A DNA stretch of 64,000 nucleotides from Billgrantia campisalis (GCF_022341425.1 NZ_JABFUC010000008.1:164078-228077), one strand, 5' to 3'. Shown: positions 1 to 12,884, numbered from the stretch's first letter. Numbers and translations are program-made. Notes: generated from the sequence alone by a model not told the origin.

Positions 1-479
1 CCTTCCACCTCCAGCACGCTGAAACGCCCGCTGGAGAGCTCCAGCCAGGCCAGCCCCCAGCGCTCGCCGACGGCGTGGATGGCCACCAGCAGGTTGTCGC
101 GGCGGGCGTCGAGCAGGGCCTCGTCGTAGAGGGTGCCGGGGGTGACGATGCGCACCACGCGGCGCTCCACCGGCCCCTTGCTGGCGGCGGGGTCGCCGAT
201 CTGCTCGCAGATCGCCACCGATTCCCCGGCGGCCACCAGGCGCGCCAGATAGCCCTCGGCGCTGTGGTAGGGGACGCCGGCCATGGGAATCGGCTTGCCC
301 GCCGACTGGCCCCGCTGGGTCAGGGTGATATCGAGCAGCGCCGCGGCGCGCTTGGCGTCATCGAAGAACAGCTCATAGAAGTCACCCATGCGGTAGAAGA
401 GCAGCACGTCGGGGTGTTCGCGCTTGATCGTCAGGAACTGGGCCATCATCGGAGTGTGCGGGGTGCTGGCCTGGGACAT
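1..479 (-). CDS. mutS: DNA mismatch repair protein MutS, N-terminal part (runs off window)
   Basis: MutS recognises mismatches and small loops and recruits MutL. Only the first 159 codons are in the window, read leftwards from an ATG at 479-477. The visible protein is mismatch-recognition domain I: it opens [19 protein letters not shown], then carries the [11 protein letters not shown] signature with the Phe that stacks on the mismatched base, and later the GxPY and CEQIGDP stretches typical of the domain. The ATPase half lies outside the window. It is transcribed divergently from pncC. The family assignment is secure; nothing can be said about the integrity of the missing part. Confidence 0.96.
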   Translation of the reverse strand, partial: MSQASTPHTPMMAQFLTIKREHPDVLLFYRMGDFYELFFDDAKRAAALLDITLTQRGQSAGKPIPMAGVPYHSAEGYLARLVAAGESVAICEQIGDPAASKGPVERRVVRIVTPGTLYDEALLDARRDNLLVAIHAVGERWGLAWLELSSGRFSVLEVE

Positions 480-624
480 GGGGTACCTGTCTCACTGGTG
501 TCGAATCGGGCTGGCGTCGCGCCATGCATGTCGCTGGCAAAGGCGGTATTGTACGGAAAAGTCACCGCCTATGCGTGGTCGTCGTCGAAGGGCGGCGGCC
601 TGAAAGCCCCGAGGGAGTGAAACC

Positions 625-1140
625 ATGCCGCCCAGCGCCGCCAGCCTGGCCAATCTCGATCTGACCACCCTCGCCGAGCGCCTGGGGCGGGCCTGTCGCA
701 CGCACGGCGTAGGCGTGACCGCCGCCGAATCCTGCACCGGCGGCGGGGTGGCCAGCGCCATCACCGCGGTGGCCGGCAGCTCCGACTACTTCGAGGTCGG
801 CTACGTGACCTATTCCAATGCCGCCAAGACTCGCCTGCTCGGCGTGCCGGAGGCGGTGCTGGCCGAGCACGGCGCGGTCAGCCGGGAGGTGGTGGAAGCC
901 ATGGTCGCCGGCGCCTGCCGCGACAGCGGCGCCGGCCTCGGCGTGGCCATTAGCGGCGTGGCCGGCCCCGGCGGCGGGTCGCCGGACAAGCCCGTGGGCA
1001 CCGTGTGGTTCGCCTGGGGCGACGCCGGGCACCAGCAGGCCGAATGCCGCCACTTTCCCGGCGACCGCCGCGCGGTGCGCGAGCGTGCGGTCCGCGAGGC
1101 CCTGATCGGCCTGCTGAGGCTGCTGGAGTCACGGGAGTAG
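625..1140 (+). CDS. pncC: Nicotinamide-nucleotide amidase (PncC / CinA C-terminal family)
   Basis: It deamidates nicotinamide mononucleotide to nicotinate mononucleotide in NAD recycling; the family is also known as the CinA C-terminal domain. The 171-residue protein is the stand-alone amidase form without the N-terminal COG1058 domain. Visible signatures are TAAESCTGG near residue 36, with the catalytic Ser, and the glycine-rich SGVAGPGGG loop near residue 111. It lies directly before recA, a conserved arrangement in gammaproteobacteria, but recA has its own SOS promoter in the 73-bp gap. ATG 625 follows a purine-rich GGGAG. Confidence 0.93.
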   Translation: MPPSAASLANLDLTTLAERLGRACRTHGVGVTAAESCTGGGVASAITAVAGSSDYFEVGYVTYSNAAKTRLLGVPEAVLAEHGAVSREVVEAMVAGACRDSGAGLGVAISGVAGPGGGSPDKPVGTVWFAWGDAGHQQAECRHFPGDRRAVRERAVREALIGLLRLLESRE

Positions 1141-1165
1141 GCGAGCCGCCTTTTTTGCGCCATAA

Positions 1166-1185
1166 TACTGGCCAACCATACAGTA
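1166..1185 (+). promoter_or_regulatory. LexA (SOS) box of recA
   Basis: A near-perfect palindrome TACTG-N10-CAGTA, containing the canonical CTG-N10-CAG core (CTG 1168-1170, CAG 1181-1183), lies 29 bp before the recA start. In Gammaproteobacteria this is the operator that LexA occupies until RecA-stimulated self-cleavage. Confidence 0.93.
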
Positions 1186-1213
1186 TCAAGACCCTTCTGC
1201 GAGGAGAGCCCTC

Positions 1214-2278
<1,065 letters not shown>

Positions 2279-2281
2279 GTT

Positions 2282-2764
2282 ATGTCGAATGGCACTGCCG
2301 GTAACCCTGAGCCGACGCCCCGCAACGATGCCGTGCGCCTGCTGGCCCGGCGCGAGTATTCGCGCGCCGAGCTCAAGGAGCGGCTGGCCGCCCGGGGGCA
2401 TGAGCCGGCCGCGATCGCGGCCTGTCTCGACGCCCTGGCCGAGCAGGGCCTGCAGTCGGATGCCCGTTTCGCCGAGAGCTTCCTGCGCTCGCGGGTGGCG
2501 CGTGGCCAGGGGCCGCTGAAGATTCGCGGCGAGCTGGCCAGGCGCGGGGTCGACCGCGACACGGCCCGGGCCGCCTTCGCCGAGCTGGAGCAGGGCGGCG
2601 AGCTCGACTGGTTCGCGCTGGCCGCCGACGCCCTGGCGCGGCGCTTCTCCACGCCCGGCGATACCCCCCGCGAGCGCGCGCGGCGCGAACGCTTCCTGGC
2701 CGGCCGCGGCTTCGATTCGGAGCAGCTGCGACATGCCCTCGACCACGCTTGGGACGACGCCTGA
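2282..2764 (+). CDS. recX: RecA-regulating protein RecX
   Basis: RecX caps and limits RecA filaments. The 160-residue protein shows the three-helix-repeat character of the family: ARREYSRAELKERL near residue 22, then LQSDARFAESFLRSRVARGQGPLKIRGEL near residue 56, followed by the weaker third repeat. It starts 3 bp after the recA stop, so it depends on read-through from the SOS promoter of recA. No obvious T-rich terminator is seen right after it. Confidence 0.93.
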   Translation: MSNGTAGNPEPTPRNDAVRLLARREYSRAELKERLAARGHEPAAIAACLDALAEQGLQSDARFAESFLRSRVARGQGPLKIRGELARRGVDRDTARAAFAELEQGGELDWFALAADALARRFSTPGDTPRERARRERFLAGRGFDSEQLRHALDHAWDDA

Positions 2765-2821
2765 CATACCTGTTGGGGCGGCCATCGCACGCCAAGAATG
2801 ACTCTCGGCAAGGGGGCTGCT

Positions 2822-2898
2822 TTGGGAGCGCGCTTCACGCGCAGCGCTGCCAAACCGGGGCGCCTGCGGCGCCTTCGCCCGGCAGAGCCGGCCCCCAC
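2822..2898. repeat. REP-like intergenic repeat, copy 1
   Basis: The 36-bp core at 2857-2892 is identical to 56599-56634, and a second shared block GCGCAGCGCT lies just upstream (2839-2848). The sequence is rich in short palindromes such as GGCGCC. Its intergenic position between operons and its imperfect terminal inverted repeat resemble the REP elements of pseudomonads and halomonads. Only two copies can be seen here. Confidence 0.65.
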
Positions 2899-3001
2899 AT
2901 GACGCTCCTTGCCACTCAGAAGCCGCTCGATGAACAGACGTCAGGTCATGCGATTGCTCTAGCCTATTGGGCGTGGCCCTTCAGTCCCTTGACAACTGCG
3001 C

Positions 3002-3007
3002 TATAAT
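3002..3007 (+). promoter_or_regulatory. Putative -10 element of alaS promoter
   Basis: A perfect TATAAT lies about 130 bp before the alaS ATG. A perfect TTGACA (2989-2994) is only 7 bp upstream of it, too close to act as its -35 partner, so the -35 element of this promoter is unclear. Confidence 0.5.
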
Positions 3008-3136
3008 GCCCCCCTTTGCCAACGCCCCGGGTCGCGCCCCTGATGCGCACCGGCGTGCCGTTTCCGGCCCGCTTTGCCGGGTCCACGGAGCCTCGCCCGT
3101 CCGCCGGGACACCACGCTCATCGTCACGGATATCCC

Positions 3137-5749
<2,613 letters not shown>

Positions 5750-5756
5750 CGATCGG

Positions 5757-5787
5757 CAGGGCCGGTGACCGCAAGGTCCCGGCCCTG
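5757..5787 (+). terminator. Hairpin between alaS and lysC, likely terminator
   Basis: A 9-bp perfect stem CAGGGCCGG / CCGGCCCTG is extended inward by GACC/GGTC around a GCAA tetraloop. It is very stable but followed only by TCTATAAG rather than a clean T tract, so it may terminate partially. Confidence 0.55.
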
Positions 5788-5855
5788 TCTATAAGAATTC
5801 ACCTTTCACTCATCCGAGCGCCTCTGGCTCTCGACACACGAGGGAAAAACGGCAT

Positions 5856-7106
5856 ATGGCACTATACGTACAGAAGTTCGGCGGCACCTCGGTGGGCTCC
5901 GTGGAGCGCATCAAGGCCGTGGCCGAGAAGGTCAAGGGCTTCCGCGACAACGGCCATCAGGTCGTCGTCGTGGTCTCCGCCATGAGCGGCGAAACCAATC
6001 GCCTGATCGGCATGGCCAACGAGATCAACGACGAGCCGACCCCGCGCGAACTGGACATGCTGGTTTCCACCGGCGAGCAGGTGACCATCTCGCTGCTGGC
6101 CATGGCGCTGCACAAGCTGGGCGTGGCCGCCACTTCCTATACCGGCTCTCAGGTGGGTATCCAGACCGACAGCGCCCACACCAAGGCGCGCATCCAGCGC
6201 ATCGAGACCGATGACCTGCGGGCGGACCTGGACGACGGCCAGGTGGTCGTGGTGGCCGGCTTCCAGGGCGTGGATGAGGAGGGCAACATCACCACCCTGG
6301 GTCGCGGCGGTTCCGACACCACCGGGGTGGCCCTGGCGGCGGCGCTGAAGGCCGACGAGTGCCAGATCTATACCGACGTCGACGGCGTCTACACCACCGA
6401 TCCCCGCGTCTGCTCCAAGGCTCAGCGGCTGGACAGCATCACCGTCGAGGAGATGCTCGAGCTGGCGAGCCTGGGCTCCAAGGTCCTGCAGATCCGTGCC
6501 GTCGAGTTCGCCGGCAAATACAATGTTCCGCTGCGCGTGCTGTCCAGTTTCCAGGACGGCCCCGGCACCCTTATCGTTGCAGACTCCGACAAAGACGAGG
6601 ACTCCATGGAAGAACCGCTGATCTCCGGTATCGCCTTCACCGCCAACGAGGCCAAGCTGACCCTGCTCAACACCCCGGACGTGCCGGGCGTGGCCTGGCG
6701 CATCCTCGGGCCGATCGCCGATGCCAACATCGAAGTCGACATGATCGTGCAGAACGTGGCGCCGGCCGGCGACTACACCGACTTCACCTTTACCGTGGCC
6801 AAGGGCGACTACAAGAAGACCCTCAAGATCCTTCAGGAGCAGGTGCTGCCTGACCTGGGCGAGGGCGAAGTGAAGGGCGACGACAACATCGCCAAGGTCT
6901 CGCTGGTGGGCGTGGGCATGCGCTCCCACGCCGGCGTGGCCTCCAAGATGTTCCGCGTGCTGGCCGAGGAGAACGTCAATATTCGCATGGTCTCCACCTC
7001 GGAGATCAAGATCTCGGTGGTGGTCGACGAGAAGCATATGGAACTCGCCGTCCGCGCCCTGCACAAGGCCTTCGGTCTGGACAAGAGCGACGTCGAGAGC
7101 GAATAA
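5856..7106 (+). CDS. lysC: Aspartate kinase (Pseudomonas-type, two ACT domains)
   Basis: It phosphorylates aspartate, the first step to lysine, threonine, methionine and diaminopimelate (and to ectoine in halophiles). The 416 residues begin with the kinase signature VQKFGGTSVG and carry FQGVDEEGNITTLGRGGSD further on; the last 165 residues hold two ACT regulatory domains (starts near LTLLNTPDVPGVAWRIL and VSLVGVGMRSHAGV), the arrangement of lysine/threonine-inhibited enzymes. An in-frame internal ATG at 6606 could give a separate beta subunit. It is followed by csrA after a hairpin-rich 200 bp. Confidence 0.97.
   Translation: MALYVQKFGGTSVGSVERIKAVAEKVKGFRDNGHQVVVVVSAMSGETNRLIGMANEINDEPTPRELDMLVSTGEQVTISLLAMALHKLGVAATSYTGSQVGIQTDSAHTKARIQRIETDDLRADLDDGQVVVVAGFQGVDEEGNITTLGRGGSDTTGVALAAALKADECQIYTDVDGVYTTDPRVCSKAQRLDSITVEEMLELASLGSKVLQIRAVEFAGKYNVPLRVLSSFQDGPGTLIVADSDKDEDSMEEPLISGIAFTANEAKLTLLNTPDVPGVAWRILGPIADANIEVDMIVQNVAPAGDYTDFTFTVAKGDYKKTLKILQEQVLPDLGEGEVKGDDNIAKVSLVGVGMRSHAGVASKMFRVLAEENVNIRMVSTSEIKISVVVDEKHMELAVRALHKAFGLDKSDVESE
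6606..7106 (+). other. Possible internal start for aspartate kinase beta subunit
   Basis: Codon 251 of lysC is an ATG preceded at 5 bp by a GAGG (6597-6600). The peptide from it, MEEPLISGIAFTANEAKL, starts exactly at the ACT region. In Corynebacterium and Bacillus a beta subunit starts inside lysC at the equivalent place. Whether it is used here is inference from position and the ribosome-binding site only. Confidence 0.4.
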
Positions 7107-7153
7107 GGGCAACGTACGGGCCTGTAGCTTCTACGCTTGTGGGAAGAGCCCCC

Positions 7154-7211
7154 GAAGGCCGTGGTGCCAAGGGGCCTTCCCTTCAACGCCGCCATGGGGT
7201 GTCATGGCGGC
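7154..7211 (+). terminator. Two consecutive hairpins after lysC
   Basis: The first is a 7-bp stem GAAGGCC (7154-7160) / GGCCTTC (7173-7179). The second is a 9-bp perfect stem GCCGCCATG (7188-7196) / CATGGCGGC (7203-7211). Neither has a T tract. They could end lysC transcription or lie in a csrA leader if csrA is read from lysC. Confidence 0.4.
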
Positions 7212-7215
7212 GCCG

Positions 7216-7245
7216 TTGGTGCACAGTGGTGTCGTGACACATAAT
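7216..7245 (+). promoter_or_regulatory. Putative csrA promoter
   Basis: TTGGTG (7216-7221), an 18-bp spacer, then CATAAT (7240-7245), 62 bp before the csrA ATG. The -10 match is good (5 of 6) and the -35 match moderate (TTG). Confidence 0.4.
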
Positions 7246-7307
7246 AAGCAGAGCGTCGTCGAGCTCGGCGCCATCCCGTTGCCAGTCGTCTGAGAAGGAG
7301 ATCAGTC

Positions 7308-7508
7308 ATGCTCATCCTGACCCGCCGTGTCGGAGAAACCCTGATGATCGGTGATGACATCACCGTTACCGTCCTTGGCGTCAAGGGCAATCAGGTCCGC
7401 ATCGGCGTCAATGCGCCCAAGGATGTCGCCGTACATCGCGAGGAAATCTATCAGCGCATTCAGCGCGAGAAGTCCGACGAGGAGGGTGGTGGTTCCTCCA
7501 CGCCCTGA
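7308..7508 (+). CDS. csrA: Carbon storage regulator CsrA/RsmA
   Basis: A small dimeric RNA-binding protein that blocks or activates translation at GGA-containing sites. The 66 residues begin [21 protein letters not shown]; the RNA-contacting elements (Leu4/Arg6 region and [10 protein letters not shown] with the key Arg near residue 44) are present. A strong AAGGAG precedes the ATG by 9 bp. Its place after alaS/lysC and before tRNA-Ser and tRNA-Arg is conserved in gammaproteobacteria. Confidence 0.98.
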   Translation: MLILTRRVGETLMIGDDITVTVLGVKGNQVRIGVNAPKDVAVHREEIYQRIQREKSDEEGGGSSTP

Positions 7509-7561
7509 ACGCCGGGGTTGGCTTCGTGGCGAACGTGAAGGAAACAAATTCCTGAATACGC

Positions 7562-7590
7562 TGGACAAAAGGTCGCGCAGACGATAGGAT
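7562..7590 (+). promoter_or_regulatory. Putative promoter of the tRNA-Ser/tRNA-Arg cluster
   Basis: TGGACA (7562-7567), a 17-bp spacer and TAGGAT (7585-7590) lie 19 bp before the mature tRNA-Ser 5' end. Confidence 0.55.
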
Positions 7591-7608
7591 ATGCGCCGTG
7601 TCGATGAG

Positions 7609-7701
7609 GGAGAGGTGGCCGAGTGGCTGAAGGCGCTCCCCTGCTAAGGGAGTATGGGGTTTATAGCCCCATCGAGGGTTCGAATCCCTCCCTCTCCGCC
7701 A
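7609..7701 (+). tRNA. tRNA-Ser (anticodon GCT)
   Basis: A 93-nt class II tRNA with encoded CCA. The acceptor stem is GGAGAGG / CCTCTCC, the anticodon loop CTGCTAA gives GCT (reads AGC/AGU), there is a long variable arm, and the T loop is TTCGAAT. It is the serV-equivalent of the csrA-linked tRNA cluster. Confidence 0.98.
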
Positions 7702-7768
7702 TGTCGACATCGATGAAGCGGGTCGTGGCGTGGTAGTTGTCGAGCCATATTCACGACGCGATGTGCGA

Positions 7769-7845
7769 GCGCCCGTAGCTCAGCTGGATAGAGTACCTGA
7801 CTACGAATCAGGTGGTCGGAGGTTCGAATCCTCCCGGGCGCGCCA
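7769..7845 (+). tRNA. tRNA-Arg (anticodon ACG), copy 1
   Basis: 77 nt with encoded CCA; acceptor stem GCGCCCG / CGGGCGC, anticodon loop CTACGAA (ACG, presumably edited to ICG by TadA). Identical over its full length to copy 2. Confidence 0.98.
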
Positions 7846-7911
7846 TCTTCGGCGGGTAAGCATTTCCCGGCGCTAGCTTCATGCAACACGCTGTTAACGG
7901 CTTTGCCGTCA

Positions 7912-7988
7912 GCGCCCGTAGCTCAGCTGGATAGAGTACCTGACTACGAATCAGGTGGTCGGAGGTTCGAATCCTCCCGGGCGCGCCA
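7912..7988 (+). tRNA. tRNA-Arg (anticodon ACG), copy 2
   Basis: 77 nt, identical to copy 1 at 7769-7845 and separated from it by a 66-bp unrelated spacer. This matches the tandem argV/Y/Z arrangement downstream of csrA in enterobacteria. A strong hairpin follows. Confidence 0.98.
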
Positions 7989-7994
7989 GATTAC

Positions 7995-8030
7995 GACCCG
8001 TCCTCCTTTGGAGGGCGGGTCTTCTGCTTT
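7995..8030 (+). terminator. Terminator of the tRNA cluster
   Basis: A 12-bp stem (7995-8006 with 8010-8021, one G-T pair) around a TTT loop, followed by TTCTGCTTT, 7 bp after the last CCA. Confidence 0.85.
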
Positions 8031-8165
8031 GTGGCCTCGCCGCCGCTATGTGCAGTGCTAGCCCTGCCGCTGGCCCGATTGGGTCGTCGGCCGCGCGATC
8101 GTTTGGGGTGCCGTCGCCTAGTGACGAGCACCCCTTTTTTGTGGGCCATGCTACGGGTTTGTCGA

Positions 8166-9194
8166 TCAGGCCGGTTCGCCCTGGGCCTGGCGCGCCTGCG
8201 GGGTCTCGCGGTCGTCGTGCAGCTCGGCGAGCAGGCGATCCAGGTCGGTAATGCGCTTGAGGCGCTGAAAGCGCCGCTGTGCCTCGGCGTCGCGGTTGCG
8301 CATCTGGTTGAGCCATTGCTTGATCAGCGAGACCACGACCCTGTCTTGCAGTTTTTCTCGCTGCGTTGCAGCATAGGCGGTGAGCGTCGCGGCCCTGGCC
8401 TGCCAGGTGGTGTCGGGCAGACGCTCCCCGGTGCTCAGCCAGTGGCGGATGCGCGGCGCGAGCCAAGGGTCGGCCAGGGCGCCGCGGCCGAGCATCACGT
8501 CCCGGCAGCCGGAGAGGGTGCGCGCCTTCCAGTAGTCTTCCAGGGTCCAGATATCGCCGTTGGCGACCACCGGGATGCGCAGCTGGCGGCGGATCCGTCC
8601 GATCCACTCCCAGTGGGCAGGGGGGCGGTAGCCCTCGTCGCGGGTGCGGCCGTGAACCACCAGCTGTGCGGCACCGCCCGCCTCGGCGGCTCGGGCACAG
8701 GCAACCGCCTGGCGGCGGTCGGCGAAGCCCAGGCGAATCTTGGCGGTCACCGGGATCGCGTCGCCCACGGCGTCATGAACCGCGGCAACGGCGGCTTCGA
8801 CCCGGTGCGGGGTGCGCAGCAGCGAGGCGCCGCCGTCATGGCGGTTGACCAGCTTGGCCGGACAGCCGAAATTGAGGTCGATGCCGATGGCGCCGAGACA
8901 GAGTGCCTGACGGGCATTGGCTGCCAGGGTCGCCGGGTCGCTGCCCAGCAGCTGCAGCTGCACCGGTATGCCCGAGGGCGTTGCCACCGGGCGCTCGAGC
9001 AGCTCGGGACAGTGCTTGTAATAGACGCGCGGGGGCAGTCGAGCATCGACCACGCGGACGAACTCGGTGACCGTCCAGTCGAAACCGGGCGTGCGGGTCA
9101 GCAGGTCGCGGGTCACCGCATCGATCACGCCTTCCATGGGCGCCAGACCGATTCGGCCGCTTTGTAGTAAACCAACAACGGGGACTTCCACCAT
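8166..9194 (-). CDS. dusC: tRNA-dihydrouridine(16) synthase DusC
   Basis: An FMN-dependent enzyme that reduces uridine 16 in the tRNA D-loop. The 342 residues contain GLAPMEGVID at the TIM-barrel start, the catalytic Cys in LNFGCPAKLVNRHDGGASLL, the FMN-binding VVANGDIWTLEDY and VMLGRGALADPWL, and the C-terminal KQWLNQMR helix characteristic of DusC rather than DusA/B. It is convergent with the tRNA cluster and divergent from oadG. The start at 9194 has a poor ribosome-binding site, and a start a few codons in is possible. Confidence 0.92.
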   Translation of the reverse strand: MVEVPVVGLLQSGRIGLAPMEGVIDAVTRDLLTRTPGFDWTVTEFVRVVDARLPPRVYYKHCPELLERPVATPSGIPVQLQLLGSDPATLAANARQALCLGAIGIDLNFGCPAKLVNRHDGGASLLRTPHRVEAAVAAVHDAVGDAIPVTAKIRLGFADRRQAVACARAAEAGGAAQLVVHGRTRDEGYRPPAHWEWIGRIRRQLRIPVVANGDIWTLEDYWKARTLSGCRDVMLGRGALADPWLAPRIRHWLSTGERLPDTTWQARAATLTAYAATQREKLQDRVVVSLIKQWLNQMRNRDAEAQRRFQRLKRITDLDRLLAELHDDRETPQARQAQGEPA

Positions 9195-9308
9195 AGGGCG
9201 CTTGCAATCTTTCGTCAGTGTGGCAGTTTAGATGGTCGAATTTTCGAGCTACCCGCCTCAATCGCGCTTGATCGCGGCAAGGTCGGCTAGCTACACGGGA
9301 GAAACCGC

Positions 9309-9569
9309 ATGCAGGATTTTCAGCTTTTGCACGATGGCTTGACCCTGATGGGGGTCGGCATGGGGTTCGTTTTTGTTTTTCTTACCGTGCTGGTGGCCGG
9401 TACCACCCTGATGTCGCTGCTGGTGCGCCGCTTCTCGCCGGCGCCTGCCGCTGCCTCGCCTGCCGCCGGCCGCAGCGTCGAGCCGGCGCGCGATGACGGC
9501 GGGGATGCCGAACTGATGGCCGTCCTCAGCGCCGCCGTGCATCGCTATCGGCGCCGCCACCGCCGCTGA
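9309..9569 (+). CDS. oadG: Oxaloacetate decarboxylase gamma subunit
   Basis: The small membrane subunit of the Na+-translocating oxaloacetate decarboxylase; it anchors the alpha subunit to OadB. The 86 residues show one hydrophobic segment (about 14-36, [22 protein letters not shown]), a low-complexity Ala/Pro linker and a basic tail [14 protein letters not shown] precedes the ATG. It is identified mainly by size, topology and position before oadA. Confidence 0.88.
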   Translation: MQDFQLLHDGLTLMGVGMGFVFVFLTVLVAGTTLMSLLVRRFSPAPAAASPAAGRSVEPARDDGGDAELMAVLSAAVHRYRRRHRR

Positions 9570-9634
9570 GCGCCCCGGCGACGCCCGAATACCGAATACT
9601 ACTACACAATACGCCATCTCAACGGGGTCATTTC

Positions 9635-11473
9635 ATGAGTGATACCAACCGCCCGCTGGGCATCACCGATGTGGTGCTGCGCGACGCCCATCAGTCGCTG
9701 TTCGCCACCCGCCTGCGCCTGGACGACATGCTGCCGATCGCCGAGAAGCTCGACCGCGTCGGCTTCTGGTCGCTGGAGTCCTGGGGCGGGGCCACCTTCG
9801 ACGCCTGTATTCGCTACCTCGGCGAGGACCCGTGGGAGCGGATACGGGCGTTGAAGGCGGCCATGCCCAACACGCCCCAGCAGATGCTGCTGCGCGGCCA
9901 GAACCTGCTCGGCTACCGCCACTACGGCGACGACGTGGTGGACAAGTTCGTCGAGCGCGCGAAGACCAACGGCGTCGACGTCTTCCGCGTCTTCGATGCG
10001 ATGAACGACCCGCGCAACCTGGAACGCGCCATCCAGGCGGTGCGCCAGGTCGAAGGCCATGCCCAGGGCACGCTCTCCTATACGGTAAGTCCGGTGCATA
10101 CCCTCGATGGCTGGGTGGAGCTCGGCCAGACCATCGCCGGCATGGGCGCCGACTCGCTGTGCATCAAGGACATGGCGGGGCTGCTCACTCCCTATACCGC
10201 CTTTGAGCTGGTCTCGCGCCTCAAGCAGGCCGTGGAGATTCCCATCCACATGCAGTGTCATGCCACCACCGGGCTCTCCACCGCGACTATCGTCAAGGCG
10301 GCCGAGGCGGGCATCGACAACGTCGACACCGCTATCTCCTCGATGTCCATGACCTACGGCCACAGCCCCACCGAGTCGGTGGTGGCCATCCTCAAGGGCA
10401 CCGAGCGCGACACCAACCTCGACCTCGAGCTACTCGAGGAGATCGCCGCCTACTTCCGCGAGGTGCGCAAGAAGTACGCCGCCTTCGAAGGGTCGCTCAA
10501 GGGCATCGACTCGCGCATCCTCATCGCTCAGGTGCCGGGCGGCATGCTCACCAACATGGAGGGCCAGCTCAAGGAGCAGGGCGCCGGCGACAAGCTCGAC
10601 GACGTTCTCCAGGAGATCCCCAAGGTGCGCGAAGACCTGGGTTTCATCCCGCTGGTCACCCCCACCTCCCAGATCGTCGGCACCCAGGCGGTGATGAACG
10701 TGATGATGGGCGAGCGCTACAAGTCGATCTCCAAGGAGGTCCAGGCGCTGCTCAAGGGTGAATACGGCGCCGCCCCGGCCCCTTTCAACAAGGAGCTGCA
10801 GCAGCGTGTGCTGGAGGGCGGTGAGCCGATCACCTGCCGGCCGGCCGACCTCCTCGAGGCCGAAATGGACAAGCTCGCCGCCGAGCTCAAGGAGAAGGCC
10901 AAGGCCGAGGGCATCCGCCTGGCCGAGGGCGAGCGTGAGGTCGACGACGTGCTCACCTATGCGCTCTTCCCGCAGATCGGCCTGAAGTTCCTCAAGAACC
11001 GCGACAACCCCGACGCCTTCGAGCCGGCGCCCCAGGCCCCTGGGAAAGAGGCCGCTGACGGCGGCGCCAAGCTGCCGGCGAAGGCCGAGGCCAAGGCGCC
11101 GGCCGTCCAGGGTGGCGCCCCGGCCGGCCCCGAGACCTACACCATCAAGGTCAACGGTAAGGCCTATGTGGTAGAGGTCGCCGAGGGCGGTGAGATCGCC
11201 GACGTCCAGGCCCAGGGTGGCGCCGCCCCGGCGGCCCCCGCCGAGGCCGCGCCGGCCTCCAGCGGCGCGACCATCGATGCGCCGCTGGCCGGCAACATCT
11301 TCAAGGTCAACGTGCGCCCGGGCGATGCGGTCAAGGAGGGCGATGTGGTGATCATCCTCGAGGCCATGAAGATGGAAACCGAGGTGCGCGCGTCGAGCGC
11401 CGGCACCGTCTCCGCGGTCAAGGTCAGCGAAGGCGACAGCGTGTCCGTCGGCGATACGTTGATCGTGCTTTAA
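9635..11473 (+). CDS. oadA: Oxaloacetate decarboxylase alpha subunit (carboxyltransferase-biotin carrier)
   Basis: It transfers the carboxyl group of oxaloacetate to biotin. The 612 residues have three parts. The carboxyltransferase barrel (about 1-290) opens with [19 protein letters not shown] and has metal-binding [13 protein letters not shown]/OadA conserved domain runs to about residue 465. An Ala/Pro-rich linker leads to the biotinyl domain, with biotinylated Lys in EAMKMETEV near residue 578. It lies between oadG and oadB (12-bp gap), so the three subunits form one operon. Confidence 0.97.
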   Translation: MSDTNRPLGITDVVLRDAHQSLFATRLRLDDMLPIAEKLDRVGFWSLESWGGATFDACIRYLGEDPWERIRALKAAMPNTPQQMLLRGQNLLGYRHYGDDVVDKFVERAKTNGVDVFRVFDAMNDPRNLERAIQAVRQVEGHAQGTLSYTVSPVHTLDGWVELGQTIAGMGADSLCIKDMAGLLTPYTAFELVSRLKQAVEIPIHMQCHATTGLSTATIVKAAEAGIDNVDTAISSMSMTYGHSPTESVVAILKGTERDTNLDLELLEEIAAYFREVRKKYAAFEGSLKGIDSRILIAQVPGGMLTNMEGQLKEQGAGDKLDDVLQEIPKVREDLGFIPLVTPTSQIVGTQAVMNVMMGERYKSISKEVQALLKGEYGAAPAPFNKELQQRVLEGGEPITCRPADLLEAEMDKLAAELKEKAKAEGIRLAEGEREVDDVLTYALFPQIGLKFLKNRDNPDAFEPAPQAPGKEAADGGAKLPAKAEAKAPAVQGGAPAGPETYTIKVNGKAYVVEVAEGGEIADVQAQGGAAPAAPAEAAPASSGATIDAPLAGNIFKVNVRPGDAVKEGDVVIILEAMKMETEVRASSAGTVSAVKVSEGDSVSVGDTLIVL

Positions 11474-11485
11474 GGGCCCTCCGTC

Positions 11486-12808
11486 ATGGAACAGCTACTG
11501 ACTCTGTGGGAGGGCTCGGGCCTCTACAACCTGACCCTCGGCCAGGCGGTGATGATCGTGGTGGGTCTGATCCTCCTCTACCTGGCCATCGCCAAGAAAT
11601 TCGAGCCGCTGCTGCTGGTGCCGATCGGCTTCGGCGGCATCCTCGCCAATATTCCCGAAGCCGGCCTGGCCATCTCGGCGCTGGATCAGGCGATCGAGGT
11701 GGCGCGCCCCGCGGTGCTCCACCAGATCGCCTCGGCGCTGGGCGCGACCCTGGATCCGCTGGCCTCCGACGAGGCCTGGCGGGCCACCCTCAAGGCGCTG
11801 GTCGACAACGGCGCCTCGCCCGACCAGCTGCGCGCCGCCAAGGACGTGGCGATGAATGTCGGCTACGGCGACGGCCTGCTCTACACCTTCTATGCCGCGG
11901 CCGTGGCCTCGGGGATCGCGCCGCTGCTGATCTTCATGGGCGTGGGGGCGATGACCGACTTCGGCCCGCTGCTGGCCAACCCGCGCACCCTCTTCCTGGG
12001 GGCGGCGGCGCAGTTCGGCATCTTCGCCACGGTGTTCGGCGCGGTGGGCATGTCGGCCATGGGCTGGATGGACTTCTCCCTGGAGCAGGCCGCCGCCATC
12101 GGTATCATCGGCGGCGCCGACGGTCCCACCTCGATCTATGTCTCCAGCGTGCTGGCCCCGGAGCTGCTGGGCCCCATCGCCGTGGCCGCCTACGCCTACA
12201 TGGCGCTGGTGCCGATGATCCAGCCGCCGATCATGAAGCTGTTGACCAGCAAGAAGGAGCGGGAGATCACCATGACCCAGCTGCGGCCGGTCTCCAAGCT
12301 CGAGAAGATCGTCTTCCCGCTGCTGCTGCTGATGCTGGTGGCGGTGTTCCTGCCGGACGCCGCGCCGCTGCTGGGCATGTTCTGCTTCGGCAACCTGATG
12401 CGCGAGTGTGGCGTGGTGGAGCGGCTCACCGACACCGCCCAGAACGCCCTGATCAACATCGTCACCATCGTGCTGGGGCTCGCCGTGGGCTCGCGGCTGA
12501 TGGCCGAGAGCTTCCTGGCCCTGGAGACCCTGGGCATCATGGGGCTGGGCATGGTGGCGTTTGCCATCGGTACCGCCGCGGGGGTGCTCATGGCCAAGCT
12601 GATGAACGTAATGAGCAAGATGCCCATCAACCCGCTGATCGGTGCGGCCGGCGTCTCGGCGGTGCCCATGGCTGCCAGGGTGGCCAACAAGGTGGGGCTG
12701 GAGTCCAACCCCCACAACTTCCTGCTGATGCACGCCATGGGGCCCAACGTGGCCGGGGTGATCGGCTCGGCGGTGGCCGCCGGGGTGATGATCAAGTACC
12801 TGACCTGA
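11486..12808 (+). CDS. oadB: Oxaloacetate decarboxylase beta subunit (Na+ pump)
   Basis: The multi-span membrane subunit that decarboxylates carboxybiotin and exports Na+. The 440 residues are strongly hydrophobic, with the family motifs [44 protein letters not shown] (with the ion-coupling Asp) and [20 protein letters not shown]-terminal [22 protein letters not shown] completes the family pattern. The last gene of oadGAB, it ends just before a strong hairpin. A sodium-exporting decarboxylase fits a marine or halophilic host. Confidence 0.97.
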   Translation: MEQLLTLWEGSGLYNLTLGQAVMIVVGLILLYLAIAKKFEPLLLVPIGFGGILANIPEAGLAISALDQAIEVARPAVLHQIASALGATLDPLASDEAWRATLKALVDNGASPDQLRAAKDVAMNVGYGDGLLYTFYAAAVASGIAPLLIFMGVGAMTDFGPLLANPRTLFLGAAAQFGIFATVFGAVGMSAMGWMDFSLEQAAAIGIIGGADGPTSIYVSSVLAPELLGPIAVAAYAYMALVPMIQPPIMKLLTSKKEREITMTQLRPVSKLEKIVFPLLLLMLVAVFLPDAAPLLGMFCFGNLMRECGVVERLTDTAQNALINIVTIVLGLAVGSRLMAESFLALETLGIMGLGMVAFAIGTAAGVLMAKLMNVMSKMPINPLIGAAGVSAVPMAARVANKVGLESNPHNFLLMHAMGPNVAGVIGSAVAAGVMIKYLT

Positions 12809-12828
12809 AGCGCCGGGAAGGATTGGCA

Positions 12829-12866
12829 ACGCCGACGGCGCCCCTCGGGGCGCCGTCGGCGTTTCT
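12829..12866. terminator. Bidirectional terminator between oadB and ggt
   Basis: A long GC-rich hairpin: ACGCCGACGGCG at 12829-12840 pairs with its complement ending at 12862, followed by TTCT. It lies between the convergent oadB and ggt ends and can serve both strands. Confidence 0.8.
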
Positions 12867-12884
12867 ACGGCTGCAGCAATCGCC

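Larger units (their letters stand above)
2765..3136. other. Gene-free stretch between recX and alaS
   Basis: 372 bp without a credible gene. It contains a REP-like GC-rich repeat (2822-2898, a relative of the one at 56523-56641) and, nearer alaS, the alaS promoter region with a TATAAT at 3002-3007. A short open frame through 2749-3006 crosses the repeat and has no family resemblance, so it is not called. Confidence 0.7.

Noticed and set aside
2989..3007. TTGACA and TATAAT side by side before alaS as a perfect promoter
   Set aside because: Both hexamers are perfect but only 7 bp apart, far short of the 16-18 bp needed; only the TATAAT was kept as a probable -10.
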